Assembly: GCA_905250025.1 (NCBI GenBank)
Contig: CAJNOJ010000184.1
Location: 62,001 to 126,000 of the forward strand
DNA length: 64,000 bases
Origin: Adineta ricciae
Lineage: Eukaryota > Rotifera > Eurotatoria > Adinetida > Adinetidae
Direction: 5' to 3'
Of this stretch, positions 48,452 through 61,807 are shown piece after piece. The position numbers and the translations under genes are program-made. Numbering within the stretch: position 1 is the first letter of the stretch; every line of letters begins with the position of its first letter. Under the pieces are notes generated by a model. The model was not told the origin of the DNA. It saw only the letters and a program-made list of their open reading frames with translations, and did no database searches.

Positions 48452-51400
48452 TCAATTTGAATCCGGATATGACTTAACAAGAGTGACATATTCTTTTCCT
48501 TTCGACATATTTGTAGATTGTCTTACTTGATTTAATTGAGTGACTGTCCGTACAGCACCTATCCATTTGACTTTAGATGATGATTGAGATACATTGGAAT
48601 GATTTGTTTCGTGATTGAACAGAAGATTCTTTTCAATGAATTTTCTCGAGGAGATCGGCGTTTGACTACTTAAAGAATAATGATGATTATTGTATTGATT
48701 GTTTTCATCGTGAATATAATTCTGATTATTTGGACTAGAAAACAAGAAAATAAAACGTTTATTATTTGAAAGAATCTTTGACAAAAGATGTTTATATGAC
48801 ACATGATGCGATCGATCGTTACAATTTGCCTAATTGGAGAGAATTATAAAAGTCGACGAGCAGAACGCAAAGTTCATGATGAGTTAACGGAACGACAATA
48901 TTTATTAGAGATATAAAGAATTTCCCCTCAAGGTTTTTTTTCTTTCTTCTGCTTTATTGATTATTGATTATTGAAAACTAGATCGTTGTGAAGAGAAAAA
49001 AAGAAAAGTTTTCTCGACAATAACCAAAATTTAATCAGTGGACCGAGAAGAGTTTTATTTCCGAAATACAGATTAATCTGCTTGAAAGCGATCAGAAAAG
49101 TTTTCTCGGACTATTATGCATGGATGTCAAAAACATTCGCTTGTGTTTTTCCGTCAAAGCGAAGAAGAAAATCTATGTGTGTTTCATCATTTGGTTAATT
49201 TTCTTCGTCGTCAGATTTCACCAAGGTGGAAATGACTGACAAGTGTGAGGAAAAAAGAAATCTTAATCGCTAGTTTCTCTCCCGAGTTTTCTAAATACGA
49301 TCTTTTTTGACATACAAATATTAAGAACAAAACACACGATTTGTTTGTTTTCCTGTGCACTGAAGAAATTTGTAATTTAACATGCTGAAATTTATTCAAT
49401 ATGACGGTTTTTTTGGGGGGAAGTCTAAATAATTCATTTTCTTTTCTACACAAATATTTAACATGTGCTGTTAGCAACAATTTGTTTTCCATCAACCGTA
49501 AAGTAGACTGAGCTAAATTAGTACAGAACACAGAGAGAGAAGAAGAAGATTATTTCACTCAGTGTTTGTTCTATGAGGAAATTTTCGATTGGGGATATTC
49601 GATTTACCTGAGCAAACGTCTCATCATTTCCTCTTCCTTAGTTTACCTTTAGTTACTAATTAAATTATGAGGTTTTCCTTCGACTCACAGATATTTTTTA
49701 ACAGATTGCATGACATTTCTGTACCATAGGACAACGGATGCAAAATCAAATTGTTCATCTATATGAGAATATTGACCAGAATAATAACCGGGAATTCCAT
49801 GATAAGGTTCGGTAACAGATGATCTTTCATCGTCTTCATCAACAATCTCATCTTTATCAATTTCATCATCCTCGTCATCATCTTCATCAGAGCGTTCTTC
49901 ATCATTACTACTCAATCGTTGTTCTTTGCCGTTGGATACAAATGTAGAATGAGGTGTTGATGTGGAGATCGTTCGATTTCTATATGCATAATTGTTTTGT
50001 CGATGAGCATAACATTGAACTTGTTGCGGACGTTGTTGTAATGATATCAATTTGGCTTGAATTTGATCGTCGAGTGTTCGATTCGGTTGATCAAACGTTT
50101 GTTGTCGAGCGAGATATGTTGGATAAGTGTGTTCATTGGTGTATTGTTGATGAGGGATTTCCGCGTAATTCATTTGACCACTCGAATGATATGGATTGTG
50201 ATAGAATGAATGATCAACAGATTGATTGTTATCATCGTCTTCCGATGATGAGATAGGTTCGCGTGTTCGACTTGGTTGACGAAAGACAGAAGGTGTTGGA
50301 AGCTGACGATTATTAAAAGAAGTTGGAGCACTGGCAAGTGCATCACGCAGCCATCCGAACATGCTGGTGAACAAGAACGACGAGAGTGTGAAGTACCACT
50401 AATACGCTTTGTCTTCGTTCTTCTATGTCAGCAATACACATATACAAAAAACGACAGAGATTTTCTTCGCACGATTCGACGTTGTGCTCTCGTCATCATC
50501 GTCCTGTATCCTGTCCTCTGTCCTCCAGGCAGTAACAAGGAAGAAGAGGAGGGAGAGTGAGAATGCGAGAATGCGTATTTGCTCATTAATAAATTAGAAA
50601 AACGACATTGATTTTTCTTCGTCGTCTCTTCTCTCTTCCTCTTCTTCTCTTGCTTTTTTTTTCTTTACTCAGTTCGACGACTGGTGGTTCTTAAGTCTTT
50701 TTCTTTCACTTTCCTTTTTCTCCGGTTTTTTTCTTTTGTTTTTGCTATTACACTCAAATGCAATAGATAGATAGACACACACACATACACACACAACGAC
50801 ATACATCATCTCATTCCTATTAATATAACCACTTTTTTTTTGAGTATTCATTTCGATAGTCGTCTCTATGCATAGATAAAACAATCCCGATAATGAAATG
50901 ACGTTTCTTCTTCTTCTTCTTCTTTCTTTTATAGTATTTGATTGATCGATCGTAACAATCGCACAATCTATAAGGTGTTTTTACATGCCGACGAGGAAAT
51001 ATTCATCAATTATCTTTTTTTACTAATCCAACAATAAAAAAATATCTATTTTTATCCAGGCCGAATGACGCATCACCTCTCTTTGTTCCTTTTTTTATAT
51101 GAGTTTTATTTGCACATTTGTTGTGCAAAGAGAAGATTTATATATCTAACTGTAGAACGATCAATTAAAACTATTTGTATATGCAGAACAGCGCCTTGAC
51201 AATGAGGAGAAAAGAGGCGGAGAAGTTTATGCTTATTCATGTTTTCCAAACGATTACTGTCATAGAGATTCGATTACCCTATCGAACTACCGATGTAATC
51301 ATCATTGCTAATAGACTCGAGTAAACACAAAAATAGAGAGAACATTTTCTGTTAACTAGTATTGACATGGAGAATAAGAGTATCAAACTCATAAAACATC

Positions 51401-52185
51401 ATTAGTAGGTATTAGTGATAAAAATAAATTGTAATATGTTTAATATAGAAGAACAAGCACGTAGACTTTGTAGAATTCCCTATTGGTATTGATGAATTGA
51501 TCGTGACTTTGAATGTTTATTTGCGCTAGTGGCAAATAACCCTATGAGTATCGTCTTTCTCCTTCGAACCATACTTGATCTAATTCAATTACATCTTTCA
51601 TATTCATCATTTATCATACAATAATAACTTGTTTTCAATCTAATAATTCGGGTTTTTTTTTCTTGCAAATAAAATTATTCATATAGAGTCGCTGAGCAAA
51701 AAAAACTGTTATTCATGTTTTTCTCGGAAGATGTGAAGTGAAAAATACTCGCGTCAATATGCAAAATTAATTTCGTTTTATCTTCAATCGAACGACGACG
51801 ATGAAAGCGAAAGAAATATTTAGACATGCGAAACGAATGCAGATGTCAAAATCTATGTTCTATTCAGCATATAGCGTTCGCATTTGTCTCGATGAATAAT
51901 ACATCCTCAATTGCTAATACGCAAATTGAGACAATCGACGCGAATAGGAAATCGATATTCTTACCTTTGTTCATGATTATACATTGTTATGCTATTCATT
52001 GGAAGTCTTCTCGGTTGACTAACGTATGAAAATGGTTGATCAGATGTAAATGACATGTTTTTTTCGAATTGATTGTCATTCGTTCGAATACATGGTTGAA
52101 CAAATGCTAATGGCTTTTTAGTTAAGATTGGTGACGTTGTGAATTGATCATTAGGTGTCGTTGTTCGAATATTTGATATTGACAT
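48452..52185 (-). CDS. Putative gene or UNC13 5' part with two alternative first exons
   Basis: Two ATG-started exons, A (52185-51965, donor GTAAGA) and B (50374-49689, donor GTGAGT), both end in phase 2. Either joins exon C, whose TTTTCTAG acceptor places its first base at 48734 in the matching phase. Exon B encodes 228 residues: MFGWLRDALASAP, then Gln/Tyr-rich sequence and an acidic run (DEEDDD-like, near 49.83-49.90 kb). Exon C is Asn/Ser-rich with VKWIGAVRTVTQLNQVRQ and either stops at 48452 or leaves through a GTAAGA donor at 48526 in phase 0. Products would be about 322 (B-C) or 167 aa (A-C). No family is recognised. Disordered composition and position suggest isoform-specific N-termini of UNC13, which has alternative promoters in other animals, but no junction to 46321 was found. 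Confidence 0.4.
50775..50797. repeat. CA microsatellite
   Basis: A short interrupted (CA)n tract, ACACACACACATACACACACAA, lies in the presumed intron or 5' flank of the UNC13-side exons. A longer CTT run follows near 50905-50925. Confidence 0.7.
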
Positions 52186-55100
52186 AGATGAAATCGTATT
52201 TTTGGAAAACGTTGGTAAGATTTATTGATGGCAAAGCATTCGACGTGCGGCGATGATGATGATTGTCATTCGAAACTTAAAAAGAAGAAGAGAAAAAAAC
52301 AACAGAATGATATTTTTACTTTGTCATTTTCCGTTGAAAAGACAGAGAAAAGATTTACAATGTGAATAAGAATGATTGGTCAGCTGCTGATGATAAAGAC
52401 GAGTCTACGAGAATAGAGACAAAAGAAAAAAGAAAAAATCTGATACTTTTCATCTCATACATATTTATAAAATTACAAAATCTTTATTTCAAATCAAAAT
52501 ATGTCAAAGTGACTCTTATTCGATTAATAATGAAATACCAGATTATTCACTCTATTGAGTCGATGGAACTCATACCGGAAATGGACTTTTAGTAAAAGTA
52601 GAGCAATCCTACGCTTACTCAATCGCTATTGCACTGCAATGATCGCATTCGGAGTGAATGGCAATATGAGATTAAACAGAGTAGAATGATTGACTCTTGT
52701 TTACAGAATACAAGAAATGCTTTTATAATTAGTTTTCTTTCTAAATTTTTGATAATTGTTGTTATGAATATATAACGACTGAATAAAAACTGATCGGTTT
52801 AAATAAAATCAGGCGTAGACAAGAAATTAGATTGTTTCCTTCATATCCAAGAACTTTAATCATTTCTACACAATCATTATTCTCGATAGTAATCAAAACT
52901 GGAGACAAATCGTTGTTTTCACATCTACTATTGTTTACTTTCCAGAAAATATATGTAACATATACTTCAGAAATTTATCGTTTGAGAGAAAGTACGCTTC
53001 AGTTTCATCTAGTTGGATATTTTGAGTCATACATTTCCTCTGGTTATCGTTTTTGTTTTCTTGAAAATGATTTTGCTGAACAATGTACTTTCGTCGACGA
53101 GTGAGTATTTCTCGAAAATTTTCGAACAAATCAAAAGGAGTCCATTGGGAACGCGGATTTAAATAGCTATTTTATATTAGAAAAAACGACTAATGTCATA
53201 TCCGATTAGAAAATAACGAACTTGAAAGATCAAATCAATTAGATGAGAAATTATTTATAGAAACTAACAAAACTTAATTTCAAGGATTTACTAAAAGCAA
53301 AATAAATCTTGTGTTCTCATTCAAATTAAGTGTCTCTTTAACAAAAGTTCAAACAAAATGATATTTCATTCATGTCAGAGTTTTCTTTTGAAAAAATGAA
53401 CTATGCAATATCGACCTTTTCACGTACATCTATTTGGTCAAGTATTCTAATGCACTTATGATGACAAAAACATGTTTTCTATCTCAGTATCATTACATTA
53501 TTTTTCTTCAGTTAATATACTACAATAAGTTTATTCAGAATTTCCTTTGTATATGCCTCTTAACAAATTGTTCTACTTAGAGTTTTCAAAACACTCGATG
53601 CATAACTGCTATACTTTACATCTCATTTCCTACCTGAGAAATCAAACTCATAATAAAAATTCTGTTCTTTCTCGTTTTATCAGCTGGAAAATCATTAATA
53701 ATGTTGATTCGTTCGTTATTTGTTCAGTTTACTTTTAAAAAAAAGAGAAACGTCTATCCTTTCAAGCTGCTGATCGACGTTCAAGTTTTCCCTAGAAGTA
53801 CTCTATTCTAATCTGATGCTTATCACACACAACTAAGATCTTTTCCGTACTCAGACAGAATCTTTACAGATACTTTGAAACCATGAGAAAATACCACTTT
53901 TGAATGATAACAATGACGACAGATTGGAAGTAAATGAAGCTTATGAAACATTTTATCTCATCATTGACCTACCTAAACGAGAAAAAACCAAATATTACAA
54001 TCGATATATATATGTAAGAAAAAGGAACAACTATACATCTTAGGTAAATTACACAAATGCGCACCCAAACACATAGAATAGAAAGGAAAAACATTATCTT
54101 TTCTTTTCACATTGAGTATGTCAAGATGATCAATACAATGTCACATTCTCAGGCATCATTAGACTAGAACATCTCAATAGTGTGCATGATTACAGTACGA
54201 TTACTTTCTTTTTTTTTCTTCTATTTTCTTCCTCTTCTTTTTCTATCTTCAACTCGTCTAACAATGATTAGTTCGAAGATTAGACGTTTTTTCTTCCTTT
54301 TCTTCTCTTCGTAATCGTTAATACGATCGATAGATAGTAGTAACATTTTGTAACTGATCGTCGACATTGAACATGCAAGACATATTCACAAAATTAAAAA
54401 GTCATTTCACTGACGACATCAACACAACACACTTGGGAATTGAAAATACAAAAATAGACAACAAGAACGATCTCTAAGTCGTTCCCTATTCATCAATTCA
54501 CTGCATTTAAACAATCTAACAAATTCATATTCTAAATCTTTTCTCAAACAATGACTCCTGCAAGAAAACAACAACGGAACATTTGTGATTGGATAATTAG
54601 GGAACAAGAAACAAATAATAAGCATTAAACTAGCTAAAGGCAAAGTTGAAATAATGAATAAATATATATGAATCAGGTAATTACAAGTTGAAGAAGAGAA
54701 TGTCTCTGGAGATCGACACTGTAAATGTATCCAAATGAAATCATGACGAACGCTATATAAGTCAGATCTCATGGTAAATTTATCTTTTTTAATGCGAGAA
54801 AAGCGAAGAAAAAGAAATAGTTTCATGTCTTGTACTTAGTTTGTTTATGGAAGAAGAGCATTGATGTTTTAATCTTGGTTACTATTCAAATCTGGCGTAA
54901 AATAAAAGGAAATTCGTCTTCATTCTGTTTCCGGATATGTGACAAGAAGGTGGTCTTTTTCAACGATGATTCTATGCCCTATTATTAGGAAAAAAAAGCT
55001 TTCTTCGAGATAAAAATACGTTGTTTTTTCTTTGTAGCGTTTCATGCGTTTCTTAATTAAAAAACAAGATCACTTTGAAGAAACTATTTTCTTAGGATCA

Positions 55101-57190
55101 AACTCGAATTAAAACAATCTCCTGACTGAAAATTAATTTTCTCTCACGTGTTAAATAGATGTGACTTATATAATCTGCTGCTTGATTGAACTTCTTTTCC
55201 TATTTATAGATCGACGGTTTACTATGAAGTAACAACACAGCATGAGATCCTACAAAAAGCATAAACTATCATTTGTTCTCAAAGGAAGACTTTCTATATG
55301 TTAGATATGAAGAAAGAGAATGTCGACGTGATGAAATGAAAATGTTTCATGAAAATTCTTAGATCTCTATTTATTAAATAATCGAGTTCAGTCAGTGATT
55401 TTCCCAACAGGCATCGTACCCAATCCTGAAATAATCTTTTTGGTCTAGAATGTCACGATTATCATTCTTCAATAAATATTACCTACATTTAGCCTAGTTT
55501 TCTATCTAATTCATTAGTAAACAACAGAATTGACAGGTATAGAATTGCGTTCTATTATTTACACTTCGTTACCCATATGCTGCTAACCTTCATTTTTCAT
55601 CGTGTTATAAAAACTAGGAGAATTTGAGAAATTCATTAAAAAAAGTACGTTTTGTCTGTCTACACTTATCTTCTGTAAACGGAATTTCTTCGAAAACAAC
55701 TTACCAACTATCACGTTGACCTGTATAATATTTATGATAATTCGCCCATACAAAAGAAAAACTAAACTAACGATGTAAAACTGAGACGCTTATATTTATA
55801 CTTAAAATATAAAGAAAAACAAATGTGAATAATACCGTGAATATGTTCGTTCATTCGAATGAAATCGTTTCCTGAACCAACATTCTCTTCACTCTATATT
55901 TACTTGATCAAAAACATCTTTCACGTTCTTTAATGAACAATAGAAGTTCATTATATCGAAGAAAATTTCAATTCGTGCATGTAATAAAATTGACAGGAAG
56001 ATGTTCTTAAAAGAAATAACAAACATCTAACCTAATTCTATTTGTCATTAGACAATGTCACTTGTTTTCTTATGATGTAAACATACGATAATGTTTATTC
56101 ATGCAAACTTTCAATAATACGAAGGGTACTTTCATCGTAGTTCGTTTATTTGATATTATTCCGTCTTTTAAGAATACAATACACGATGAAAGATGATCAT
56201 TTAATCGATAAGATCGTAGAATTGAAAGAATAACTCGAGTCTTTCCGTTTCTCCTCCAAACGACAACAAGTACAGCATAAATAAGGAGCCTCTAGTATCA
56301 ATGAAAACATTTCACAACACACTCGTTAATGTATCATATGAGAGTCATTATGTTATAGACAAATATGAATAATAAATGTCATTAATGAGCGCAATGTCGA
56401 AGTTGAGAGAATGGCTGTTGTTCTTATCATATGTGTAATTCATTCATCATTTAATTGATAGAATTGTTCATATGATTATATTGAATAATTCTTATAGCTT
56501 TTTGAACAAAAAGTTTTATATAAACATAAAAGATTTGTATGGAAAGTGTTCGACTGGTCTTTATTATTTTCTGGTAAGAATAATTTTGTTTTTCGTTTTT
56601 CATCTACAGCGCGAGATAATATTCGTTCTTTTCTTCTCAGGTAAAATCGTTTTGTGTAAGAGACGACCAATTTCACACGTTGTCGCCCATTTTCTTCCTT
56701 CGTCATCTTTGTTTTAATAGTAATATTTATTATATAAATGACAAAATATTTTCGAAGAAAACTACATAGTGATGTATGAATGCTGTTGTTTTATAATAAA
56801 AAAGAAACGATCAGAATGCGAAGTGATGTCGAGCACAAACAAAACTGAGTTTATGAAAAACATCGAGAGGTTTTGTACATGAGTAAATAAACGCGAAAAG
56901 GCGTACCGATGTGTTTTATTTCCATTATGTGACACATTTCATTTATTTTAAATGTATAAATCGATTGAATCATCGGATTAGTAAAAATGACTGTTAAACA
57001 GTGTTGAAAGAATCTATACCAGAATCTTATTTTGGGCAAAACTAAAAAGTTTGAGTCATGCAAATAGAGGAAAAAACCTAATTATCGTTATGAAATATCC
57101 CGCGAAGATATTTGTTTAGGTTGAATACGTGTTAAAAAGTCCAGGAAAGCCAAAAGAGTTAATCATTATTCTCGGTGAACGAAAACTGAA
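52186..57190. other. 5 kb gap, no supported gene
   Basis: The longest gene-poor stretch in the window. It lies upstream of the UNC13-side first exons and upstream of the TRAF gene, that is, between divergent transcription units. Several ORFs of 60-135 codons occur on both strands (for example 52832-53104 plus, 54419-54826 minus) without domain motifs or consistent splice sites. No terminal repeats, tRNA boxes or tandem arrays were recognised. It may hold distal regulatory DNA for the neural gene. Confidence 0.45.
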
Positions 57191-58631
57191 ATGGTGGGTT
57201 TTAATATTCGAAATAAAGATTCTGTTCCACATTTTTGTATATGTGGGAAATGTATGTTATTTTTGCGGAAACCTATTCAGTTAAAATGTGGCCATCGGTT
57301 TTGCCAAAGTTGCTTAAATCTCACTGATTTGTGAGCACATTTTTATGTGAGATTGGGCTTTTGAATTATAACGTTGTTAATTATATTTAGATTGTTGTGC
57401 AATTGTGTACAATGTCAGACGGAAACAATGCGAGATATGGTAAGTCTTACGTTTTATTTCTAACATACAAAACCTTTATTTTATCTTCTATTTAAACATA
57501 AAGGATGATGGAAACAATGAAGAAAAGATGAAATTACAACCTATCGTTTGTTATCTCTGTGATTGGAATGGTCTCTTTCAAGATTATCCTGTAAGACAAT
57601 ATTTTTGTCACAATTTGTTAATGTAAAATTCTTAATTTTCCAGAATCACTTAGTTACTATTCATGCCGTTGAACTAGAAGACGAGGATGAACAGAAACAT
57701 CAAAGTATACCGTCACAACATTCATTACCAACTTCTTCCGTGTCCAATGACGAACGAAATATCTCAATCAGCGCTCTTTCTGGCCAATTGTGTGCCGCGA
57801 ATGATGGCACACAGCGGACGAAATCACAGTTATTGCAAAATCGGCAATTGGTCAACGCTACAGTAGAAGATCTATTACATTTAAAACAAGCTACCGAAGA
57901 AACAGGAGCATCTGCTAAAATGTTCGCCATTAATCAACAGATATTCCAACAAAACATAACTCCATTAGCTGAAGAGATCAATAACCGGTCAAGAGCGTCT
58001 TACGATGGAACACTCCTATGGAAAATTACGAATGTTCAAGAGAACATGAGTATGCATTCTGAATCGAACATTTGTTTACTCTTAAATTTGAATTTGTCAA
58101 TATTTTCTAGTGGATGCAGTATCAGGTAAACATCCGTCAATCTATTCACCACCATTCTATTCTTCACCAAATGGCTATAAAATGAGGATGCGTGTTTACT
58201 TGAACGGCGATGGAAATGCTAAATGTAAATATCTATCTGTTTTCTTCGTACTCATGCGTGGAGAATACGATGCGATTCTTTCGTTTCCATTTAATTATAA
58301 AGTAACATTTTGCCTTTATGATCAATCAAATCAACGCAGACACGTTATAGAATCATTTCAACCAGATACACAATCAACTAGTTATGAACGACCCCGTTTT
58401 GATATGAATACAGCAAGTGGTATACCAAATTTTATATCTTTAGAAACGCTTCGACAACCGAATAATTCATATATTCGTGATGATACTATGTACCTGAAAA
58501 TTATAGTTCACTTCAATGATTCACCGGAAGCGATTTTACATGCTATACGCCATCTAAATCCGAGTTTACCAAATCATGCACAAGAATTTTGTGCAAACAA
58601 AGAAGCTGAAGAGAAAAATAAACAATCTTAA
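57191..58631 (+). CDS. TRAF-family RING E3/adaptor protein
   Basis: About 400 aa from five exons: 57191-57330, 57391-57439, 57504-57590, 57644-58049 and 58111-58631. A C3HC4 RING is complete: CGKC, then C-G-H at residues near 35, FCQSC and CVQC, split over the first intron. One C2H2-like TRAF-type zinc finger follows (CYLCDWNGLFQDYPNHLVTIH). The middle is polar with a probable coiled coil (LLQNRQLVNATVEDLLHLKQATEE). The C-terminal MATH/TRAF domain has YDGTLLWKITNV, PPFYSSPNGYKMRMRVYLNGDGNAK, LSVFFVLMRGEYDAILSFPF, VTFCLYDQ, GIPNFISLETL and DDTMYLKIIV. TRAFs couple receptors to ubiquitin signalling in immunity and stress. Having a single zinc finger makes this a reduced TRAF. Orthology to a numbered TRAF is not claimed. 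Confidence 0.93.
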
Positions 58632-58975
58632 GCTCCATCAAATATCATTAATCAGCTTTTTTCATTGAAAATGGAGCAATGTTCTTTTGAAAATCTCTCG
58701 ATCACTTGCAAATCACTAGCGCCATCTACTTCACAAAGTGTTCTATCGATTGAAAAGAAAAGGAAACTAACCAAATAGAACAATTTCATAATAAATGTGA
58801 TCAGACAAAAAGAATTTTCTAAAAAAAAACCGTTCAAATTGTTTTCATTGGACATGGCTTTAAGCCATTGATGACAAGAGGCTTTGTCTGGTCGTTGTTT
58901 GTAATTGTGCTCATTGCATTTTTTTTAGTACTGACGTGATTGATCGATCGTGTTCTATTTGTAAGATTAATCATC
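58632..58975. other. Short spacer between TRAF and FZR1
   Basis: Contains the TRAF 3' flank and the FZR1 promoter region. A poly-A run near 58820 and a TTTTTTTAG acceptor-like site near 58928, 48 nt upstream of the FZR1 ATG, are the only noticeable elements. Confidence 0.4.
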
Positions 58976-60828
58976 ATGGAACCTGACTTCGAACGTCGTT
59001 TAATTCGATCAATGTCAGGATGTTCATCACTTTCATCATCCCCATTCTCATCTCCGATATCTTCGCCATCGCCAATCAAACATAGTGATCGTTTTATTCC
59101 ACTACGGAGCGTTTCACAGCCATCCGCATTTTTCATTGATCAAGAACAAATTCATAAAGGGCCAATGTCAGATAGAAAATCGTCTCGCGAAACTTCAACG
59201 TCTAACACAGCAAATACAGGACCAAATCCTACGACGTCGAGTGGAACAACAACGACAGCAGCTGATCGTGCCAAAGACCTCCTAACTTATCAAGCTTTGT
59301 TGCAAAATGAAATCTTCGGAACACAAATTGATTGTCTCTACGATGAACAACATATGAACAATGCCTACTCAAGTATAAACAGTAACAATCAACATTCGAC
59401 GGGCATGACAAATCAAACTGGCACGAATGATGCAACTAACGCTGGAGTAACGACAGCACTGATTAATCAAGGCTTAGGAGGACAAATACACACAACAGCT
59501 GTTTCAAGCGTTAATGTATGAAAATGACGAAGTTTTGTTTTGAAAAAATATATCTTCTGTGTTGTTATTGTTGTAGGGCATTCTAACACCATCACTTGGC
59601 TTTCTTTCTCATTCATCTCAGCAACGTTTGCCATATACGAATTCAAATTCATATCTATTACGCTCACGTGATCCAAATACGATATTTCGTTATTCTGCTC
59701 GTCGTAATACAGATGATTTGCATTATTCGCCTTATTCTCTGTCGCCCTTATCTCCAGCTTCAATTCGGCTTCTACGATCGCCGCGTAAACAATTACGGAA
59801 AATTCCAAAAACGCCATTCAAAGTTCTGGATGCTCCTGAACTCCAAGATGATTTCTACTTAAATTTAGTTGATTGGTCGTCCACAAATATTTTAGCTGTT
59901 GGCCTCAATGCATCTGTTTACTTATGGAATGCTAACACGAGCAATGTGACACGATTATGTGATTTACAAACCGAATCAGATACGGTTACCAGTGTAGCTT
60001 GGAGTGATCGAGGACAATATGTTGCTGTGGGCACTCATAAAGGCATTGTACAGATTTGGGACGCAGCAACAAACCGTAAAACGGTTTCATTTCCACGTCA
60101 TACAGCTCGTGTTGGTGCATTAGCTTGGAATGATATGTGTATATATTCAGGTTCTCGTGACCGATTCATTCTACAAAACGATACGCGCTCAAATAAGCAA
60201 GAACGAAAACTAGCTGGACATCGACAAGAAGTTTGCGGATTAAAATGGTCACCGGATCGACAATTGTTAGCTAGTGGTGGCAATGATAATCGTTTATTAG
60301 TTTGGAATCAATCATGTTCAAATCCAATTCAAGTCTATACAGATCATACAGCAGCCGTGAAAGCCATTGCTTGGAGTCCTCATCAACAAGGTCTATTGGC
60401 AAGTGGTGGTGGAACAGCTGATCGCCATATTCGATTTTGGAATACACTAACAGCACAAAATCTACAGTCAATTGATACTGGGTCTCAAGTAAGGATTTGC
60501 TTTAATATTCAAAAATGCGAAATCTATGTTTGAATTCAATTTGTCTTAGGTATGTAATTTAGCCTGGTCGAAACATTCGAACGAACTTGTCTCAACACAT
60601 GGTTATTCTCAGCATCAAATTGTTGTGTGGAAATATCCTTCAATGTTACAACTGGCTCGATTGACTGGTCATACATTTCGTGTTCTATATTTAGCAGTAT
60701 CGCCCGATGGTGAATCCATAGTGACAGGAGCGGGAGATGAAACATTAAGATTCTGGAATGTATTTACGAAATGTCGCGCCAATAAAGAATCTGACAGTGT
60801 ACTGAATTTATTTAACAAAATGCGTTAA
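58976..60828 (+). CDS. FZR1: APC/C co-activator Cdh1/Fizzy-related
   Basis: WD40 activator that brings D-box and KEN-box substrates to the anaphase-promoting complex in late mitosis and G1. Three exons (58976-59515, 59577-60488, 60550-60828) give about 576 aa. The N-terminus starts [11 protein letters not shown]. The C-box DRFIPLR lies near residue 38, followed by a long Asn/Thr/Ser-rich insertion ([15 protein letters not shown]). Next come [22 protein letters not shown] and [25 protein letters not shown], the entry to the beta-propeller. Seven blades are recognisable through [59 protein letters not shown] and [12 protein letters not shown]. The terminal dipeptide is Met-Arg in place of the usual Ile-Arg tail that docks on APC3. 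Fizzy-related rather than Cdc20 is indicated by the blade sequences. Confidence 0.96.
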
Positions 60829-61190
60829 TAGAAAACATTATTTTAGTCTTTTTTTTTCGTTTCCTTTGTCATTTATCTATGTGTCAGTGCTATGAATATC
60901 ACAACAGTCGAACGTTTCATTATTTATTTGTTGTCTTGTAGTTTCATGATCTTTCTCTTTTGTCCCGTTTTAATTCTGTTTACTTGTTTCTCCTTTGTTT
61001 CATGATCTTGTTTCTTTTTAATCAGTTTGGTTTTTCCTTTCATTCGGTCCTACTTCCATGTTCTTTTTCGCTATGAGTGTGAATGAAAATTTAAGAAAAT
61101 AAAACATATTATGACAACTAGAATCAGATTGCTCTCACTGTATATCACATTAATATCGATGCGGATATGAATGAAAAACTACATTTTTAG
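60829..61190. other. FZR1 3' flank and RBBP9 leader
   Basis: T-rich 3' flank of FZR1, with an AATAAA polyadenylation signal near 61098. It ends in ACATTTTTAG directly before the RBBP9 ATG. No other element seen. Confidence 0.5.
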
Positions 61191-61807
61191 ATGGCGGACA
61201 GCAATGAAAATCAACGGATTTTAATTATTCCTGGAATGGGATGCACACCGGTGAGAGAATGTAACTGGTATGCATGGTTGGAGAATGAATTAAACAGCTT
61301 AGGTCGGTTTACCGTAATTCTCGAAGATATGCCTGATCCTCATGGGGCACGGGAATCCCAATGGCTACCATTTATTCGCAATACACTTAAATTTGATGAT
61401 AAAACTATTCTGATTGGACATAGTTCAGGTTGTGAAGCAATCATGAGATTAATCGAACACGATAAAGTACGAGGAATCATACTTGTAGCAGCATGTCATA
61501 CTGATCTTGGTGATGAAGGCGAAAAAGCAAGCGAATATTACAATCGACCATGGTAAGTTCGATTCTTTGTGATAGTGATAACGATTGAAAATTGAAATGA
61601 AATATTCGAAGGGATTGGGAGACAATGCGAGCAAATGCGGAATGGATCGTGCAATTACATTCGCCTAGCGACAAACTTATACCAGTAGCTGAAGGACGTT
61701 TTGTAGCTGAGAAGTTGAAATCGGAGTACATGGAATTGAAAAATCGCGGTCATTTCATGGGTGCGCAACTTCCAGAAGTACTCAAAGTACTCAAAGAAAA
61801 ATGTTAA
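61191..61807 (+). CDS. RBBP9: RBBP9/YdeN-family serine hydrolase
   Basis: Small alpha/beta hydrolase of about 185 aa, two exons (61191-61552, 61612-61807; phase 2). The family signature is complete: IIPGMGCTPV, NWYAWLENEL, DMPDPHGARESQWLPFI, the nucleophile elbow LIGHSSGCEA and LVAACHTDLGDEGEKASEYYNRPWDWE. The catalytic Asp lies in HSPSDKLIP and the His in NRGHFMG. Vertebrate RBBP9 binds retinoblastoma protein and has serine hydrolase activity, reported on aminopeptidase-type substrates. Its LxCxE-type Rb motif is not visible here, so only the enzymatic role is supported. The ATG follows a TTTTTAG acceptor with no spacer, as at MLH1. Confidence 0.94.

Noticed and set aside
52832..53104. A 90-codon ORF with aromatic residues and cysteines
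   Set aside because: I found no matching domain and no plausible neighbouring exons; probably chance.
54419..54826. A 135-codon minus-strand ORF in the large gap, with hydrophobic stretches
   Set aside because: No motif, no splice signals and no signal peptide at the start. It lies in AT-rich DNA where hydrophobic chance ORFs are expected.
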